From: Candidatus Sabulitectum sp.
GTDB lineage: Bacteria > Fermentibacterota > Fermentibacteria > Fermentibacterales > JCC-6
NCBI GenBank assembly: GCA_023139045.1
Contig: JAGLOJ010000034.1
Coordinates: forward strand, 1 to 60,899
Direction of reading: 5' to 3'
DNA length: 60,899 bases
The stretch's first letter is position 1; each line of letters opens with the position of its first letter. The notes below the pieces were generated by a model, which worked only from the letters and a program-made list of their open reading frames with translations, had not been told where the DNA came from and searched no databases. This document shows positions 32,227-40,171 of the stretch, one piece after another. The translations under genes and the position numbers were made by a program.

Positions 32227-33795
32227 TTAGGAAGTAGTGCCACTTGTCGTTCCGCTACGCATCATGGTGGAAGCAGCTCTGACTCTGTATCTAACCTCAT
32301 CACCTATGTGATCCTCGGAGTCCGTATCAACATTATCCGGATCGCCATCTAAATCTCTAGGTAGAGAAGGTATCGTTCGTATAAATTGCTCACATGTATT
32401 AAAAACAAATATTCCTGGATTCTCTCTAGGTGTACCATTACGGATAGCAGCCTTAAAGTATTTCCTCATCATTTCCCATCCAGTCTTACGACTACCGGGC
32501 CGTTTATCAGCCCGCAACCATTGCACGCCAGGATAGGAACGGTTATCTACAGTAACGTGCTGAGCCATATCAGCAGCAATAGACATTCCATTCTCCACAG
32601 CGAAGATAGAGGAGTCTGCCACACCAGGCCGCACAGAGCCATACAAGCCCCATCTCTTCTCACGTTCTATTATACCCTTGGTAATTTCAGAGGCTAACAT
32701 CCTCAGACCTTCATTTGGCTGGCCGTTCCACCCATACCACTCAGCTATCCGGATAAGATCACCACGTACGGTAGAGCCAACCTTGCCATTATTCAGTCTA
32801 ACATCAGAGCCATCGCTCTGTGCCCACCACCCAACAGAGAATGGTGCAGAGCTACCCCAATCGAACGAACGGTCAATACGCCAGCTCTTTGGTATCGGGA
32901 ATGGGAAGAGGATGTGCTGCTTAGCATCCCACACATCATCGAACATTCCACCAGCTACGATATCCCAGCTACCGTGTAGCCATGCAGCCAGCTCAGCAGG
33001 GTTACGGGCTGCCGCACGGATACGGTCTTTGTACTGAGGATCAGCGGTAAGTAATATTCTATTCTCGTCTAAGTAACCATGTATAGACATGCGTTCAGGG
33101 AGACCTTCTTCTTCGATCAACTTACCATACACACCTCGTGGTGGTAGGTGCAGATCGTATCGTGACTTAACCCAATTATGGCCGGGACCGTATGGATTAG
33201 TCGTGGCCCTTAGCTTACGAGGTATTCCCTGTACCGTAGAACGACAGCAAGACATCATCTTCTTAAAGAAGCCGGGATCATGCCATGTGGTTAATTCTTC
33301 GAAGGCCAGCCATGGGTACTCATGACCATGATAATTCCAGTAATCGCTTTCCTTCAATCCATAGGATAATCGTAGGGTTTCACCCGTTGGCCAGATCCAA
33401 GTATTCTTACCTTCGTTAAAGCGGATACCAGGAAACATCATAGGAAACCATTTCCTGGTCTTGGTAATAACATCAGCCAGCTGAGGAAAGGTTTGACGGA
33501 AGAGGATACCACGCCAGGCAGGGCCAAAGCCACGCCATTGTGGCGTGCTCTTATCTACCCTATCGTCCGGACCAGTATGTTGGGCAAAGTCCATGATGAG
33601 ACAGTCAGTCTTACCTGGACCACGTGTTCCCTCATACAAGACTTCAAAGGCAGGGCATTTCAAGAAAGCTTCCTGGCTACCGGGCTGAGGACACCATCCG
33701 GCCTTAACCTCTCGGCCACCTTCCAAAACAGCAACGGCCTCTAGCTTACCGGGCTCTGTTTCACGCCACTCAATTATGCCGGTGGCTTCACTCAT
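32227..33795 (-). CDS. terL: Terminase large subunit
   Basis: 522 aa from ATG 33795, which overlaps the upstream stop (ATGA). Walker A GTRGPGKT (about 56-63), a Walker B-like YPWLAFEEL (about 160-168) and a coupling motif RATTNPYGPGHNW identify the packaging ATPase. The nuclease half starts near RSFDWGSSAPFSVGWW, with further acidic residues at GVADSSIFAVEN. It translocates DNA into the prohead through the portal. Confidence 0.9.
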   Translation of the reverse strand: MSEATGIIEWRETEPGKLEAVAVLEGGREVKAGWCPQPGSQEAFLKCPAFEVLYEGTRGPGKTDCLIMDFAQHTGPDDRVDKSTPQWRGFGPAWRGILFRQTFPQLADVITKTRKWFPMMFPGIRFNEGKNTWIWPTGETLRLSYGLKESDYWNYHGHEYPWLAFEELTTWHDPGFFKKMMSCCRSTVQGIPRKLRATTNPYGPGHNWVKSRYDLHLPPRGVYGKLIEEEGLPERMSIHGYLDENRILLTADPQYKDRIRAAARNPAELAAWLHGSWDIVAGGMFDDVWDAKQHILFPFPIPKSWRIDRSFDWGSSAPFSVGWWAQSDGSDVRLNNGKVGSTVRGDLIRIAEWYGWNGQPNEGLRMLASEITKGIIEREKRWGLYGSVRPGVADSSIFAVENGMSIAADMAQHVTVDNRSYPGVQWLRADKRPGSRKTGWEMMRKYFKAAIRNGTPRENPGIFVFNTCEQFIRTIPSLPRDLDGDPDNVDTDSEDHIGDEVRYRVRAASTMMRSGTTSGTTS

Positions 33796-34277
33796 AGAAT
33801 ATCCCAATCACCATGTAGGTACTCCTGCATTTCTTTCTTACCCAGAGATTCCAACTTACGATCTTTCACCCAATTACTACCAGGAGCATTTGGAGTACTA
33901 GCAAAACGAACTACACTATTATCGCTAAGAAGCCTCATTGGTACATTCTGGTTTAACCTTCTTAAGATACTTCTGATTTTATTACCAAACTCAACGCCGA
34001 CATTGTGCGAACCAACCCACGGATAAGCAAGACCATGATAACACCAATAGTCTTCTCCTACTGCTAATCGTAGAGATTCACCGCTTGGCCACATAAATGT
34101 ACGTTTGCTTCTATTAAGCTTTATACCACGAACACCCCCACAAAGTTGTTTTGTTAGTTCATATTCAAAACAACTCAACTGCACAGCATCCCTAAAGAAT
34201 AAAATACCTTGCCAATCACCACCATGGCCAACAGCAGCATCCTTAAGAAAATCATTTACCATTTCATCAACTTTCAT
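33792..34277 (-). CDS. Truncated, degenerate large-terminase paralogue
   Basis: 161 aa. It aligns by eye with the TerL ATPase domain next door: DWQGILFFRD with AWRGILFRQT; RTFMWPSGESLRLAVG with NTWIWPTGETLRLSYG; YWCYHGLAYPW with YWNYHGHEYPW; STPNAPGSNWVKDRK with TNPYGPGHNWVKSR; LHGDWDIL with LHGSWDIV. It lacks the Walker A segment, and the Walker B acidic pair (FEE) is replaced by GSHN, so it cannot be an active ATPase. There is no nuclease domain. Start codon and ATGA overlap with terL are intact, so it appears expressed. It could be a regulatory packaging subunit or a decaying duplicate. Confidence 0.7.
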   Translation of the reverse strand: MKVDEMVNDFLKDAAVGHGGDWQGILFFRDAVQLSCFEYELTKQLCGGVRGIKLNRSKRTFMWPSGESLRLAVGEDYWCYHGLAYPWVGSHNVGVEFGNKIRSILRRLNQNVPMRLLSDNSVVRFASTPNAPGSNWVKDRKLESLGKKEMQEYLHGDWDIL

Positions 34278-35025
34278 CAGTCACTTCTCCCTCAATAACA
34301 TTATCCTGTTTCTTTCGTTGCTTCTCTAACCACTCATCCTTTGATTCAGAGGGTTGGCCAATTATCAAAACACTACCGCCAACATTAACGTCAACTTCGC
34401 TCTTATCCCTATACTCGGGATCGATTCGCTTAGCCTGCATCTCTAAGGCACGTTCACTAAACTTTTGCTTGAAGCCAACTACCGCTCCACCTTGGTATAC
34501 TGGCTCTATCCAACCAAGCACACCACGTTTATGAACTGTCCTTCTAACAAGTTCACGATACCTAGCTTTTGCATCTTCGATTGCCTCATCAAGACCGGGA
34601 TAATCTTTCATCAATCTACCGATGTGGTGAGTTTGTGCACCATTACATAAAGATGCTTGATGCCTTGATCCAGTTGTAGCAACAGAGTTAAGAACATCAA
34701 CAAGTAATTGGTTGTTGTATGCGTGACGATTCTTGTCCCAATCTGGCGGCATGATAGACTCAACATATTGGAGATCATATGGCTGAAAGTCAATGTTTTG
34801 TTGTTCTTCCTGCATCTCAGCCACGTGACCTGCTACCTGGGCAATGAAGTGTTCATGCCTAGACTTACTCTCTTCATCATCCTGCTTGATTAATCTTCTA
34901 AGTTTCTTATTGTCATATTCCGCTTGTGTTACCAGCAACTTTTGTCGCTCTATCTCCAACCTCTGCTGTTGGAGAGCCAACTCCTGCTTCTGTCTTGTCG
35001 CAATAGAGGATTCTTTCTCTGCCAT
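34267..35025 (-). CDS. terS: Terminase small subunit-like protein
   Basis: 252 aa. The N-terminal half is a long coiled coil (RQKQELALQQQRLEIERQKL). Residues about 105-230 contain the DNA-binding/TerS-like region (DLDEAIEDAKARYRELVRR, LGWIEPVYQGGAVVGFKQKF, then KSEVDVNVGGSVLII). This resembles small terminases that recognise pac or cos sites. First gene of the structural operon, AAAGG site, directly downstream of region B. Confidence 0.7.
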   Translation of the reverse strand: MAEKESSIATRQKQELALQQQRLEIERQKLLVTQAEYDNKKLRRLIKQDDEESKSRHEHFIAQVAGHVAEMQEEQQNIDFQPYDLQYVESIMPPDWDKNRHAYNNQLLVDVLNSVATTGSRHQASLCNGAQTHHIGRLMKDYPGLDEAIEDAKARYRELVRRTVHKRGVLGWIEPVYQGGAVVGFKQKFSERALEMQAKRIDPEYRDKSEVDVNVGGSVLIIGQPSESKDEWLEKQRKKQDNVIEGEVTDES

Positions 35026-35139
35026 CGATAGTCCTTTGCTAATTATCTAATACAATCAGATTCGTGCCGCTACAAGCAAACACTATCAGCCTATAGAATT
35101 ATATCGTCCGTGGCCCAGGGGTGTAGAGCCCAGAAGGGT

Positions 35140-35194
35140 TGGTCATGACTGGGGATAGGTGGGGATGCGGGGTGTATGGCTGGTCATGACTGGG
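35140..35194. repeat. 14-bp direct repeat TGGTCATGACTGGG
   Basis: Exact copies at 35140-35153 and 35181-35194, 41 bp apart (about four helical turns), upstream of terS. Each contains the palindrome TCATGA. The spacing suits protein binding on one DNA face, for example terminase or a regulator. Confidence 0.6.
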
Positions 35195-35245
35195 ACTGCT
35201 ACGAATTCTCTGGGAGCTCTGCCGACTGGCGGATCGAGGTGCCCC

Positions 35246-35291
35246 AGCTCATCCCAGACAGACCACCCAGCTCATCCCAGACAGACCACCC
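35246..35291. repeat. 23-bp tandem repeat, two copies
   Basis: Two adjacent exact copies (35246-35268 and 35269-35291) starting AGCTCATCCCAGACAGACCA, followed by a partial third (AGCT). Located in region B about 220-265 bp before the terS start; a candidate small-terminase or regulator binding site. Confidence 0.7.
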
Positions 35292-35882
35292 AGCTTCTTT
35301 ACCAGACCTCCGTAGATCCTCATCCTGTCCTTATGCCAGCACGACTCGTCCAAAGTTACCCGACCACCCAGTCCTGTCCTCAGAGCGAAGCCCAGAAGCA
35401 CGAAGACCCCACTCCGTGGTCCGCCCACTGGTCTCCGACTCCGAGACTCTAACGACTCCGGTCGTTCGTAAAACACGGGAGTCGTCGTAAATGTCTGCTT
35501 TTCCAGGCCTTTATATATATTGACTCTTTAGACTCTTAATAAAAGTAGTAAAAGTAATAAGAGAGAGAAGTACCCTTTACTGGGCTAGTTCCCGTTTTAC
35601 CTCCGGGTTTCGTTTAGAGTCGGAGTCTAGAGTCGCCCTAAAGTAGAATCAGTCGGACTGTTCTCTATGTCCTGGTAAGGATCGATCTATACCCCAAAAG
35701 GACGCCTCCGAGTTCTAGAGTCTTTGGAGTCGGGTCGGAGTTTTCGGAGTCGGGCTGGACTTTTCATCCGACTTTCCCCAAAGTCGCTACAGGGCGGACC
35801 AATCACGAAGAACCCTATATACTCTTCCCAGGTTATCTATCTTACTGTAAAGATCAAGGGCCGACCGACTTAGCCCAGGTGT

Positions 35883-35915
35883 AAAAAAGCGGCCCGTACT
35901 CTACATACGGACCGC
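35883..35915 (-). terminator. Strong rho-independent terminator closing the second operon
   Basis: Minus-strand hairpin GCGGTCCGTA / TACGGGCCGC (10 bp including one G-U) with a 7-base loop, followed directly by TTTTTT. The G-U pair exists only in the minus-strand RNA. It lies 25 bp after the stop at 35941 and just before region B. Confidence 0.85.
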
Positions 35916-35940
35916 CAAAGGAGGAGGAAAATGTATATCT

Positions 35941-36222
35941 TTACAGGGTCGCGGCGATATGCAGAGCTCCGGTAATGACACCCATTACCAGCTGGTCCGC
36001 ATGATCTGCTCCCTCTGTGACTAATATACTTGCTTTTAACATTACATTATCTCTCTCAGCTATGACCGCCTGATCAAAGCCAGGAAGCCCAGCCACCATC
36101 TGTAGGGCAACGGCCCTTTCTGCTGTATAGATGGCCAGCTCGTCCACGTCGCCTTTCAGCTTGGCTCCTGCGGAATCGAGGGTACTTTGTAGCAGATTCT
36201 TTATTTCATCTTTAAGGCTCAT
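35941..36222 (-). CDS. Hypothetical helical protein
   Basis: 93 aa, amphipathic helical (LKDEIKNLLQSTLDSAGAKL), Ala-rich, with no signal or TM. Its start overlaps the stop of the lipoprotein gene (ATGA), tying it to the lysis-like cluster. Last gene before the terminator. Function unknown. Confidence 0.55.
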   Translation of the reverse strand: MSLKDEIKNLLQSTLDSAGAKLKGDVDELAIYTAERAVALQMVAGLPGFDQAVIAERDNVMLKASILVTEGADHADQLVMGVITGALHIAATL

Positions 36223-36584
36223 CAATAGTTCCTCGTGATTAATAGGGTTACGGCTTCCGAGAAGAGCCTTAATCGCTCCTCTCCGCTCGGACGAACAGCT
36301 GCGGGTAGTTTAGCCACCCCTTGCAGAGCGGCTGGCTTAAGCACTGTCCAGGCTGCTATTGCTCCTGGTGCATTCTTATTCGCCACAGCGGTGTTCATTG
36401 CTGTCACATCCCCACCGCCCCGGACCACATCCTCAGCTATCCGAGGCCATACTTTTTCTATAGTAGGCCACATGACGCTTGTCCTGACTTTAACGCCAGT
36501 ACAGGATTGTAATACCAAGGGCATAAAGCACACCACCAGCACCGGCCACGCCAACAAAGGAATTGGACTGTTTATCCTTTTCAC
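36222..36584 (-). CDS. Small lipoprotein
   Basis: 120 aa, GTG start with GGAGG seven to eight bases upstream. Signal peptide MKRINSPIPLLAWPVLVVC.. ends in a lipobox VLQSC, so the mature protein would be lipid-anchored at Cys about 28. The rest is mostly helical (TIEKVWPRIAEDVVRGGGDV). Co-transcribed with a holin; may take part in lysis or superinfection exclusion. Confidence 0.55.
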   Translation of the reverse strand: MKRINSPIPLLAWPVLVVCFMPLVLQSCTGVKVRTSVMWPTIEKVWPRIAEDVVRGGGDVTAMNTAVANKNAPGAIAAWTVLKPAALQGVAKLPAAVRPSGEERLRLFSEAVTLLITRNY

Positions 36585-36877
36585 TTATTTGCCTCCTTTG
36601 CCTTGGTTCTTGCCGTTACATACTTACCAGTCGCGAGGACAGAACTGATCATACCAACCACAACCGCAACCGATTCAACGATCGCTGTAGAGTTAGCATT
36701 CACAGCGTCCACTACCTGGGCCTGTTCCGTATCGGCTTTGAAAATACCCAAAGCTACCAACAGCATTACCACAGGACCGACAAGAGCTTGCAGCAATGTC
36801 ACCCAAAACTCGGTTGTTTTAATACCGGGTTTGTTGGTGGTCATCTCAACATTACCAACCTTTAGTGTTTCGGTCAT
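36581..36877 (-). CDS. Holin-like membrane protein
   Basis: 98 aa. N-terminal cytoplasmic segment with the motif KPGIKTTEFWVTLLQ, then two transmembrane helices (ALVGPVVMLLVALGIF and VESVAVVVGMISSVLATG) and a basic C-terminal tail ARTKAKEANK. This matches a widespread phage holin type that permeabilises the inner membrane. Two ATGs are adjacent; the second (36877) has better spacing from AAGGAG. Confidence 0.6.
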   Translation of the reverse strand: MTETLKVGNVEMTTNKPGIKTTEFWVTLLQALVGPVVMLLVALGIFKADTEQAQVVDAVNANSTAIVESVAVVVGMISSVLATGKYVTARTKAKEANK

Positions 36878-36897
36878 CATAGAACTCCTTAAATAAA

Positions 36898-37146
36898 TTA
36901 CTTGCCGCTATTGCGGATTACACTTCTTAGATTCTCATTCCTGAGTCGCTTCTCTACCCAGTAGTTATCAATAGTTATACGAGAACGACTCGTTGAATCG
37001 TTCTCGTATAATCTCTCCGGTTTTGCTTTTGAAGGGTTATACACAAAACCAGTGCAACCACTAATAAGGAATAGCGATATAGTAATTATAGTAATTTTAA
37101 TCAATAACAGTACATTAGTTATAGTAATTTTAATCAATCGGCTCAT
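36898..37146 (-). CDS. Small lipoprotein, possible outer spanin
   Basis: 82 aa. A hydrophobic signal ends with the lipobox LISGC (Cys about 31); the mature part is short and charged. The gene starts inside the 3' end of the upstream TM-protein gene, the arrangement seen in Rz/Rz1-type spanin pairs. A 20-bp direct repeat inside the signal region duplicates part of the hydrophobic core. Confidence 0.45.
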   Translation of the reverse strand: MSRLIKITITNVLLLIKITIITISLFLISGCTGFVYNPSKAKPERLYENDSTSRSRITIDNYWVEKRLRNENLRSVIRNSGK

Positions 37147-37312
37147 TAGGATCTGCTCTCTTCTCTATCAAACCATGTATTCTTAGACGACTATCAATCA
37201 ATTCCTCGAAGGTGGCTGGCTTTTGCATATGTTCCATCATCAAGGTAACTCCTGACCATATTGTTAACAGTAAAAGAAAACCCAACATCAAAGTAGTTGT
37301 CTTTTGATTCAT
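37130..37312 (-). CDS. Small type II membrane protein, possible inner spanin
   Basis: 60 aa from ATG 37312 (GAGGAG site). One N-terminal TM segment (TLMLGFLLLLTIWSGVTLMM) followed by a short periplasmic helix. It overlaps the following lipoprotein gene by 17 bp. It is short for an inner spanin, so this role rests on topology and overlap only. Confidence 0.45.
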   Translation of the reverse strand: MNQKTTTLMLGFLLLLTIWSGVTLMMEHMQKPATFEELIDSRLRIHGLIEKRADPNEPID

Positions 37313-37340
37313 CTTACATCTCCTCATTAGAAAAGAAGAG

Positions 37341-37396
37341 AGGCAGTAACCCGCTGTCCGGTCGGGTTAAGAAGTGAAAATTTACGAGTCACTGCC
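37341..37396 (-). other. Structured intergenic RNA element
   Basis: Nested inverted repeats GGCAGT/ACTGCC (outer) and TAACCCG/CGGGTTA (inner), plus an alternative AGTGA/TCACT stem, in a 125-bp gap. On the minus strand it is followed by TCTCTTCTTTTC. It could be a terminator or a leader switch before the lysis-like genes. Confidence 0.4.
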
Positions 37397-37437
37397 CACT
37401 CTCCATTATATTATATAGGCTTAAAGCTGGTCCGCAG

Positions 37438-37755
37438 TTAGTTTGGTCCGTTGGTTCGTTTTATGTCTCCTCTGTCCTCTAATGTCTTTAGAAAGTCTTC
37501 GTTGGCTGACTGTAACACGGCTGTGTAGGCTCGGGATCTCTTACCAACTGACAATAGGTATTTATTGGTTTCTTCTATGATCTCCAGGTCCAAGTCGGGT
37601 TTCTGGGAAAGGACCTCCCGAACCATTGCCAACGTCCGCATTACATTGTCCATCTCATTATGTGCCTCAACCATCGTGGTGCCTATAATTTGGCGGGAGG
37701 AATCCATATCCGTCATGATACCCAATATTCGTTTTATTTCATCTGCATCCATCAT
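37438..37755 (-). CDS. Hypothetical helical protein
   Basis: 105 aa, strongly alpha-helical (MVREVLSQKPDLDLEIIEET), no TM or metal motif. The start overlaps the stop of the GHKL-type gene. Function unknown. Confidence 0.55.
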   Translation of the reverse strand: MMDADEIKRILGIMTDMDSSRQIIGTTMVEAHNEMDNVMRTLAMVREVLSQKPDLDLEIIEETNKYLLSVGKRSRAYTAVLQSANEDFLKTLEDRGDIKRTNGPN

Positions 37756-39095
37756 ATCAACCTTTCAACTAATTCTACTAGATAGGTCTGCAAGGCTCTG
37801 GTCTCATCGTCCGCATTGCTGGAATGGTGGGCTATTTCCTCGACGCAGGCCCTTCTTTCTTCTACGCCGCCCTGGTGGTCTCTATTTAGATAGACTGTTT
37901 CCTTCATATACCGGCCAAAAATAACCTTATCTTCGCCATGTTTCTGTCTGAATTGCTTCAGTTCAGGTTTCTTTTTGCCGTTTGTGAATCCAATCGCTTC
38001 CATCTTATCCCATATCCCGTCATAGACCTCCTGGGCTTCCAGAGTTGGTGTCAGGATCTCCTGAAAGTCACGGTCCTCCTTACTTATCAGGTGCATATAA
38101 CTTTGTACGCCAACAGCCTTTAATGCACTATATAGATCACCGTTTTCTATGACGACAGGTTTAAATCCTGCTTCCTCAATCTTGTCGAACATGAATCTAT
38201 CGTTGGTGGTGATGACGGCTTTCTCTCCGTAAATATCCAAGAAGGCTTCTCGCCAGTTATAGTGGTCCACAGATAGATAATGAGCAAAACCGTTTAGGCA
38301 TCTGACTTCATGGTATCCCTTGGCGTCTATATCGTTGGCGATTGCTACATCCAGCAGCGTCTTCACCTGGGCCTTTGTGTATTCGGTCATAACTAAACGC
38401 ATACTGCTGTTTATGTCGTACCAGTCTGCGGCACGGGATTCATTTAACTTTAGTCCACGCAACTCATAATCCCACAGGGATACAGATTTTCCATTCTCCT
38501 GAACCCAGACACCCCGAGTATAAATCTGGAGTTGTTTGTTTTTACCCTTCTTTAAACAGTTACCAACGCCGGTAGAATGGGTCACTTCCTTATTGCCCAG
38601 GCATAGGATCTTCTCCTCGATGCTGGTGTATGCTATCAGTATCTCCTTGGACATGGGAATGTATATACGGGTAGAGCCCGCGACACCTTCTGGTTCGGTG
38701 GATACTACGTCATGATATAAACTCTCCTGGCCTGATTCATCAAGGGCGTTACAAACTATCTCTCGGAATATCATCCACGGATCGGTCCAGTCATGATGGC
38801 CCATGTTGGGATGGATGCCCAGGGGGTGCCAAGTATCTGGTCCGAATATATCTTGTTGGTGGGACAGCTTGAAGCATATCTCCTCTTGGCCGGTAATGGT
38901 CTGTATCTCAAACTCCACTCGGCATTCGCCACTGTATATAATAGGTAGGTTATCCATCCTGGCCAGTAATGCAATAGATTCTTTGAGACCAGTACCGAAT
39001 CGACCAATCTTAGATTCATCTTTATTGCTCAACCCCATTAACCTTATGCCCCATATCGGCAGCTCACCAGAATTCTGTATTAATATGTTACTCAT
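37752..39095 (-). CDS. GHKL-like ATP-binding protein of a phage family
   Basis: 447 aa from ATG 39095 (GAGG site). Residues about 30-42 (IGRFGTGLKESIA) resemble the Gly-rich lid of Hsp90/MutL-type ATPases. Residues about 111-120 (REIVCNALDE) match the N-box (ExxxNxxD/E). The Gly-rich motif precedes the N-box, opposite to ordinary GHKL proteins, implying a permuted or variant fold; phage proteins with IGxFGTGLK...REL..N..DE order are known to me as a group. The C-terminus has VEEIAHH, like a metallopeptidase helix lacking the first His. Substrate unknown. Confidence 0.6.
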   Translation of the reverse strand: MSNILIQNSGELPIWGIRLMGLSNKDESKIGRFGTGLKESIALLARMDNLPIIYSGECRVEFEIQTITGQEEICFKLSHQQDIFGPDTWHPLGIHPNMGHHDWTDPWMIFREIVCNALDESGQESLYHDVVSTEPEGVAGSTRIYIPMSKEILIAYTSIEEKILCLGNKEVTHSTGVGNCLKKGKNKQLQIYTRGVWVQENGKSVSLWDYELRGLKLNESRAADWYDINSSMRLVMTEYTKAQVKTLLDVAIANDIDAKGYHEVRCLNGFAHYLSVDHYNWREAFLDIYGEKAVITTNDRFMFDKIEEAGFKPVVIENGDLYSALKAVGVQSYMHLISKEDRDFQEILTPTLEAQEVYDGIWDKMEAIGFTNGKKKPELKQFRQKHGEDKVIFGRYMKETVYLNRDHQGGVEERRACVEEIAHHSSNADDETRALQTYLVELVERLI

Positions 39096-39300
39096 CTTTT
39101 TCCTCTTCAATAGGTTCCCATTTCATCTTTCTCTCTTCGACCGGTGTACACTTATACTTGACGTCCTTAATTATAACCTCACCGGACTTGATCTCTCCTA
39201 TTCTTCTATTGCAGACATCGTAAGTCACAAGCCAGGCACCGAAAAAGAATCCAACTACAAGTGCCAGAAGTACGAAAGGTACACAATCCATCTTTCTCAT
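39088..39300 (-). CDS. Small membrane protein
   Basis: 70 aa from ATG 39300 (AAAGGAAAG upstream). One TM segment near the N-terminus (CVPFVLLALVVGFFFGAWLV), then an acidic soluble tail. Overlaps the start of the GHKL gene. Function unknown. Confidence 0.5.
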   Translation of the reverse strand: MRKMDCVPFVLLALVVGFFFGAWLVTYDVCNRRIGEIKSGEVIIKDVKYKCTPVEERKMKWEPIEEEKDE

Positions 39301-39301
39301 A

Positions 39302-39547
39302 TTATTTCTTTCCTTTAAATACATAACTAATTTCATCGTCCGCGATATCATCAGAGAACTCTACTTTTATACCAAACAAATAATGTTCGCCCTCTAATAT
39401 ATGATGGCAAGACACATTTGTATGAAATACATGGTCCCTCAGGTCGTTCCTATCCTTCATGCTCAAACGTATTCCGCAGATATTAATCTGTTTATGTTCG
39501 AACTTACGGACCTGCTTTTCTATTAAGTCTAATAATGTTTGTATCAT
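39302..39547 (-). CDS. Hypothetical protein
   Basis: 81 aa, mixed alpha/beta, with C and H residues (HTNVSCHHILEGEHY) that might bind metal. ATGA overlap with the upstream gene. No domain recognised. Confidence 0.55.
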   Translation of the reverse strand: MIQTLLDLIEKQVRKFEHKQINICGIRLSMKDRNDLRDHVFHTNVSCHHILEGEHYLFGIKVEFSDDIADDEISYVFKGKK

Positions 39548-39894
39548 TCGTTCTCCAATTCCTCCAGTGCCTTTAACAATCTAGCATATTCTTGAAGTCC
39601 CACAAGATTTGCCTTAGTTTGAAATGTGGCTTTATAATCTCCAAGGTTCATTGTATGTGTGCAACTTTGATTTGGGTCTAAGGTAGACAGGTCAACCAAA
39701 AACCCCTGGCCAGGTGTTCCGTCTTTATGGATGACAGAACAATACACAGTAATAACCTTTGGTGCTACTTGGTAACACTTCAGGAGTTGCTGCATTGCAT
39801 CGGTTTTCACCACATCTCCCTTTTCCACAGACGACATACATAATGCACTCAGGGCAAAGATCAATACTGATACTGTAAATAATAAGTTCTTCAT
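39544..39894 (-). CDS. Small exported protein
   Basis: 116 aa from ATG 39894 (GAGG site overlapping the preceding stop). Sec-type signal peptide MKNLLFTVSVLIFALSALC; the mature part has four Cys that could form disulfides (KCYQVAPKVITVYC). It would act in the host periplasm or envelope. Function unknown. Confidence 0.5.
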   Translation of the reverse strand: MKNLLFTVSVLIFALSALCMSSVEKGDVVKTDAMQQLLKCYQVAPKVITVYCSVIHKDGTPGQGFLVDLSTLDPNQSCTHTMNLGDYKATFQTKANLVGLQEYARLLKALEELENE

Positions 39895-39895
39895 T

Positions 39896-40171
39896 TTAAT
39901 CCTCATGACTTACGATAAGATTTAATACATCCTCTAGAAGATAGTTGATCGCTTTGGCGTCACAGTCCTTTAGGAAAACAGATAGCTTGGTTGTTATCAC
40001 AACCTTGTTGAGACAGGGGTCCTCTATAAACTTATCCCATTCGCAAGAATATACTTGCTCTTTATTACTTTCCGCATCTAGGATGTGCTTTATCGTAAAG
40101 CCAGAGCCATGACCAGCAAAGGTGAAGTAGTCGTCTTCAATCAATACTGTGATAACTGGCTTAATCTTCAT
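39896..40171 (-). CDS. Hypothetical protein, paralogue of next upstream gene
   Basis: 91 aa from ATG 40171 (GGAG site). Its start KIKPVITVLIEDDYFTFAG parallels KLVPIIKALIDDKEFTFAD of the neighbouring gene, indicating an old tandem duplication. Acidic, mixed alpha/beta. Function unknown. Confidence 0.55.
   Translation of the reverse strand: MKIKPVITVLIEDDYFTFAGHGSGFTIKHILDAESNKEQVYSCEWDKFIEDPCLNKVVITTKLSVFLKDCDAKAINYLLEDVLNLIVSHED

Larger units (their letters stand above)
35026..35882. promoter_or_regulatory. Region B: GAGTC-rich non-coding control region
   Basis: About 860 bp without a credible gene ahead of the terminase operon. The AT-rich core tgactctttagact at 35521-35534 is identical to that of region A. 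About a dozen GAGTC/GACTC copies flank it, clustered at 35342-35480, 35616-35636 and 35717-35753. A TATAAT box reading toward terS lies at 35098-35103, without a convincing -35. It may serve as late promoter region, packaging-site region, replication origin, or several of these. Confidence 0.6.

Noticed and set aside
35246-35291. Possible CRISPR array
   Set aside because: Two copies are directly tandem with no spacers and no cas genes nearby.
35159-35490. Two overlapping plus-strand frames of about 100 codons in region B
   Set aside because: Repetitive Pro/Ser/His-rich translations arise from the tandem and GAGTC repeats; no start signal.
35920-35975. Plus-strand GGAGGAGG before an ATG at 35931
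   Set aside because: The frame closes after 14 codons and overlaps the 3' end of a minus-strand gene; the purine run looks incidental.
37752-37900. C-terminal VEEIAHH of the GHKL-like protein as a zinc protease site
   Set aside because: The first His of HExxH is replaced, so a catalytic zinc site is not supported.
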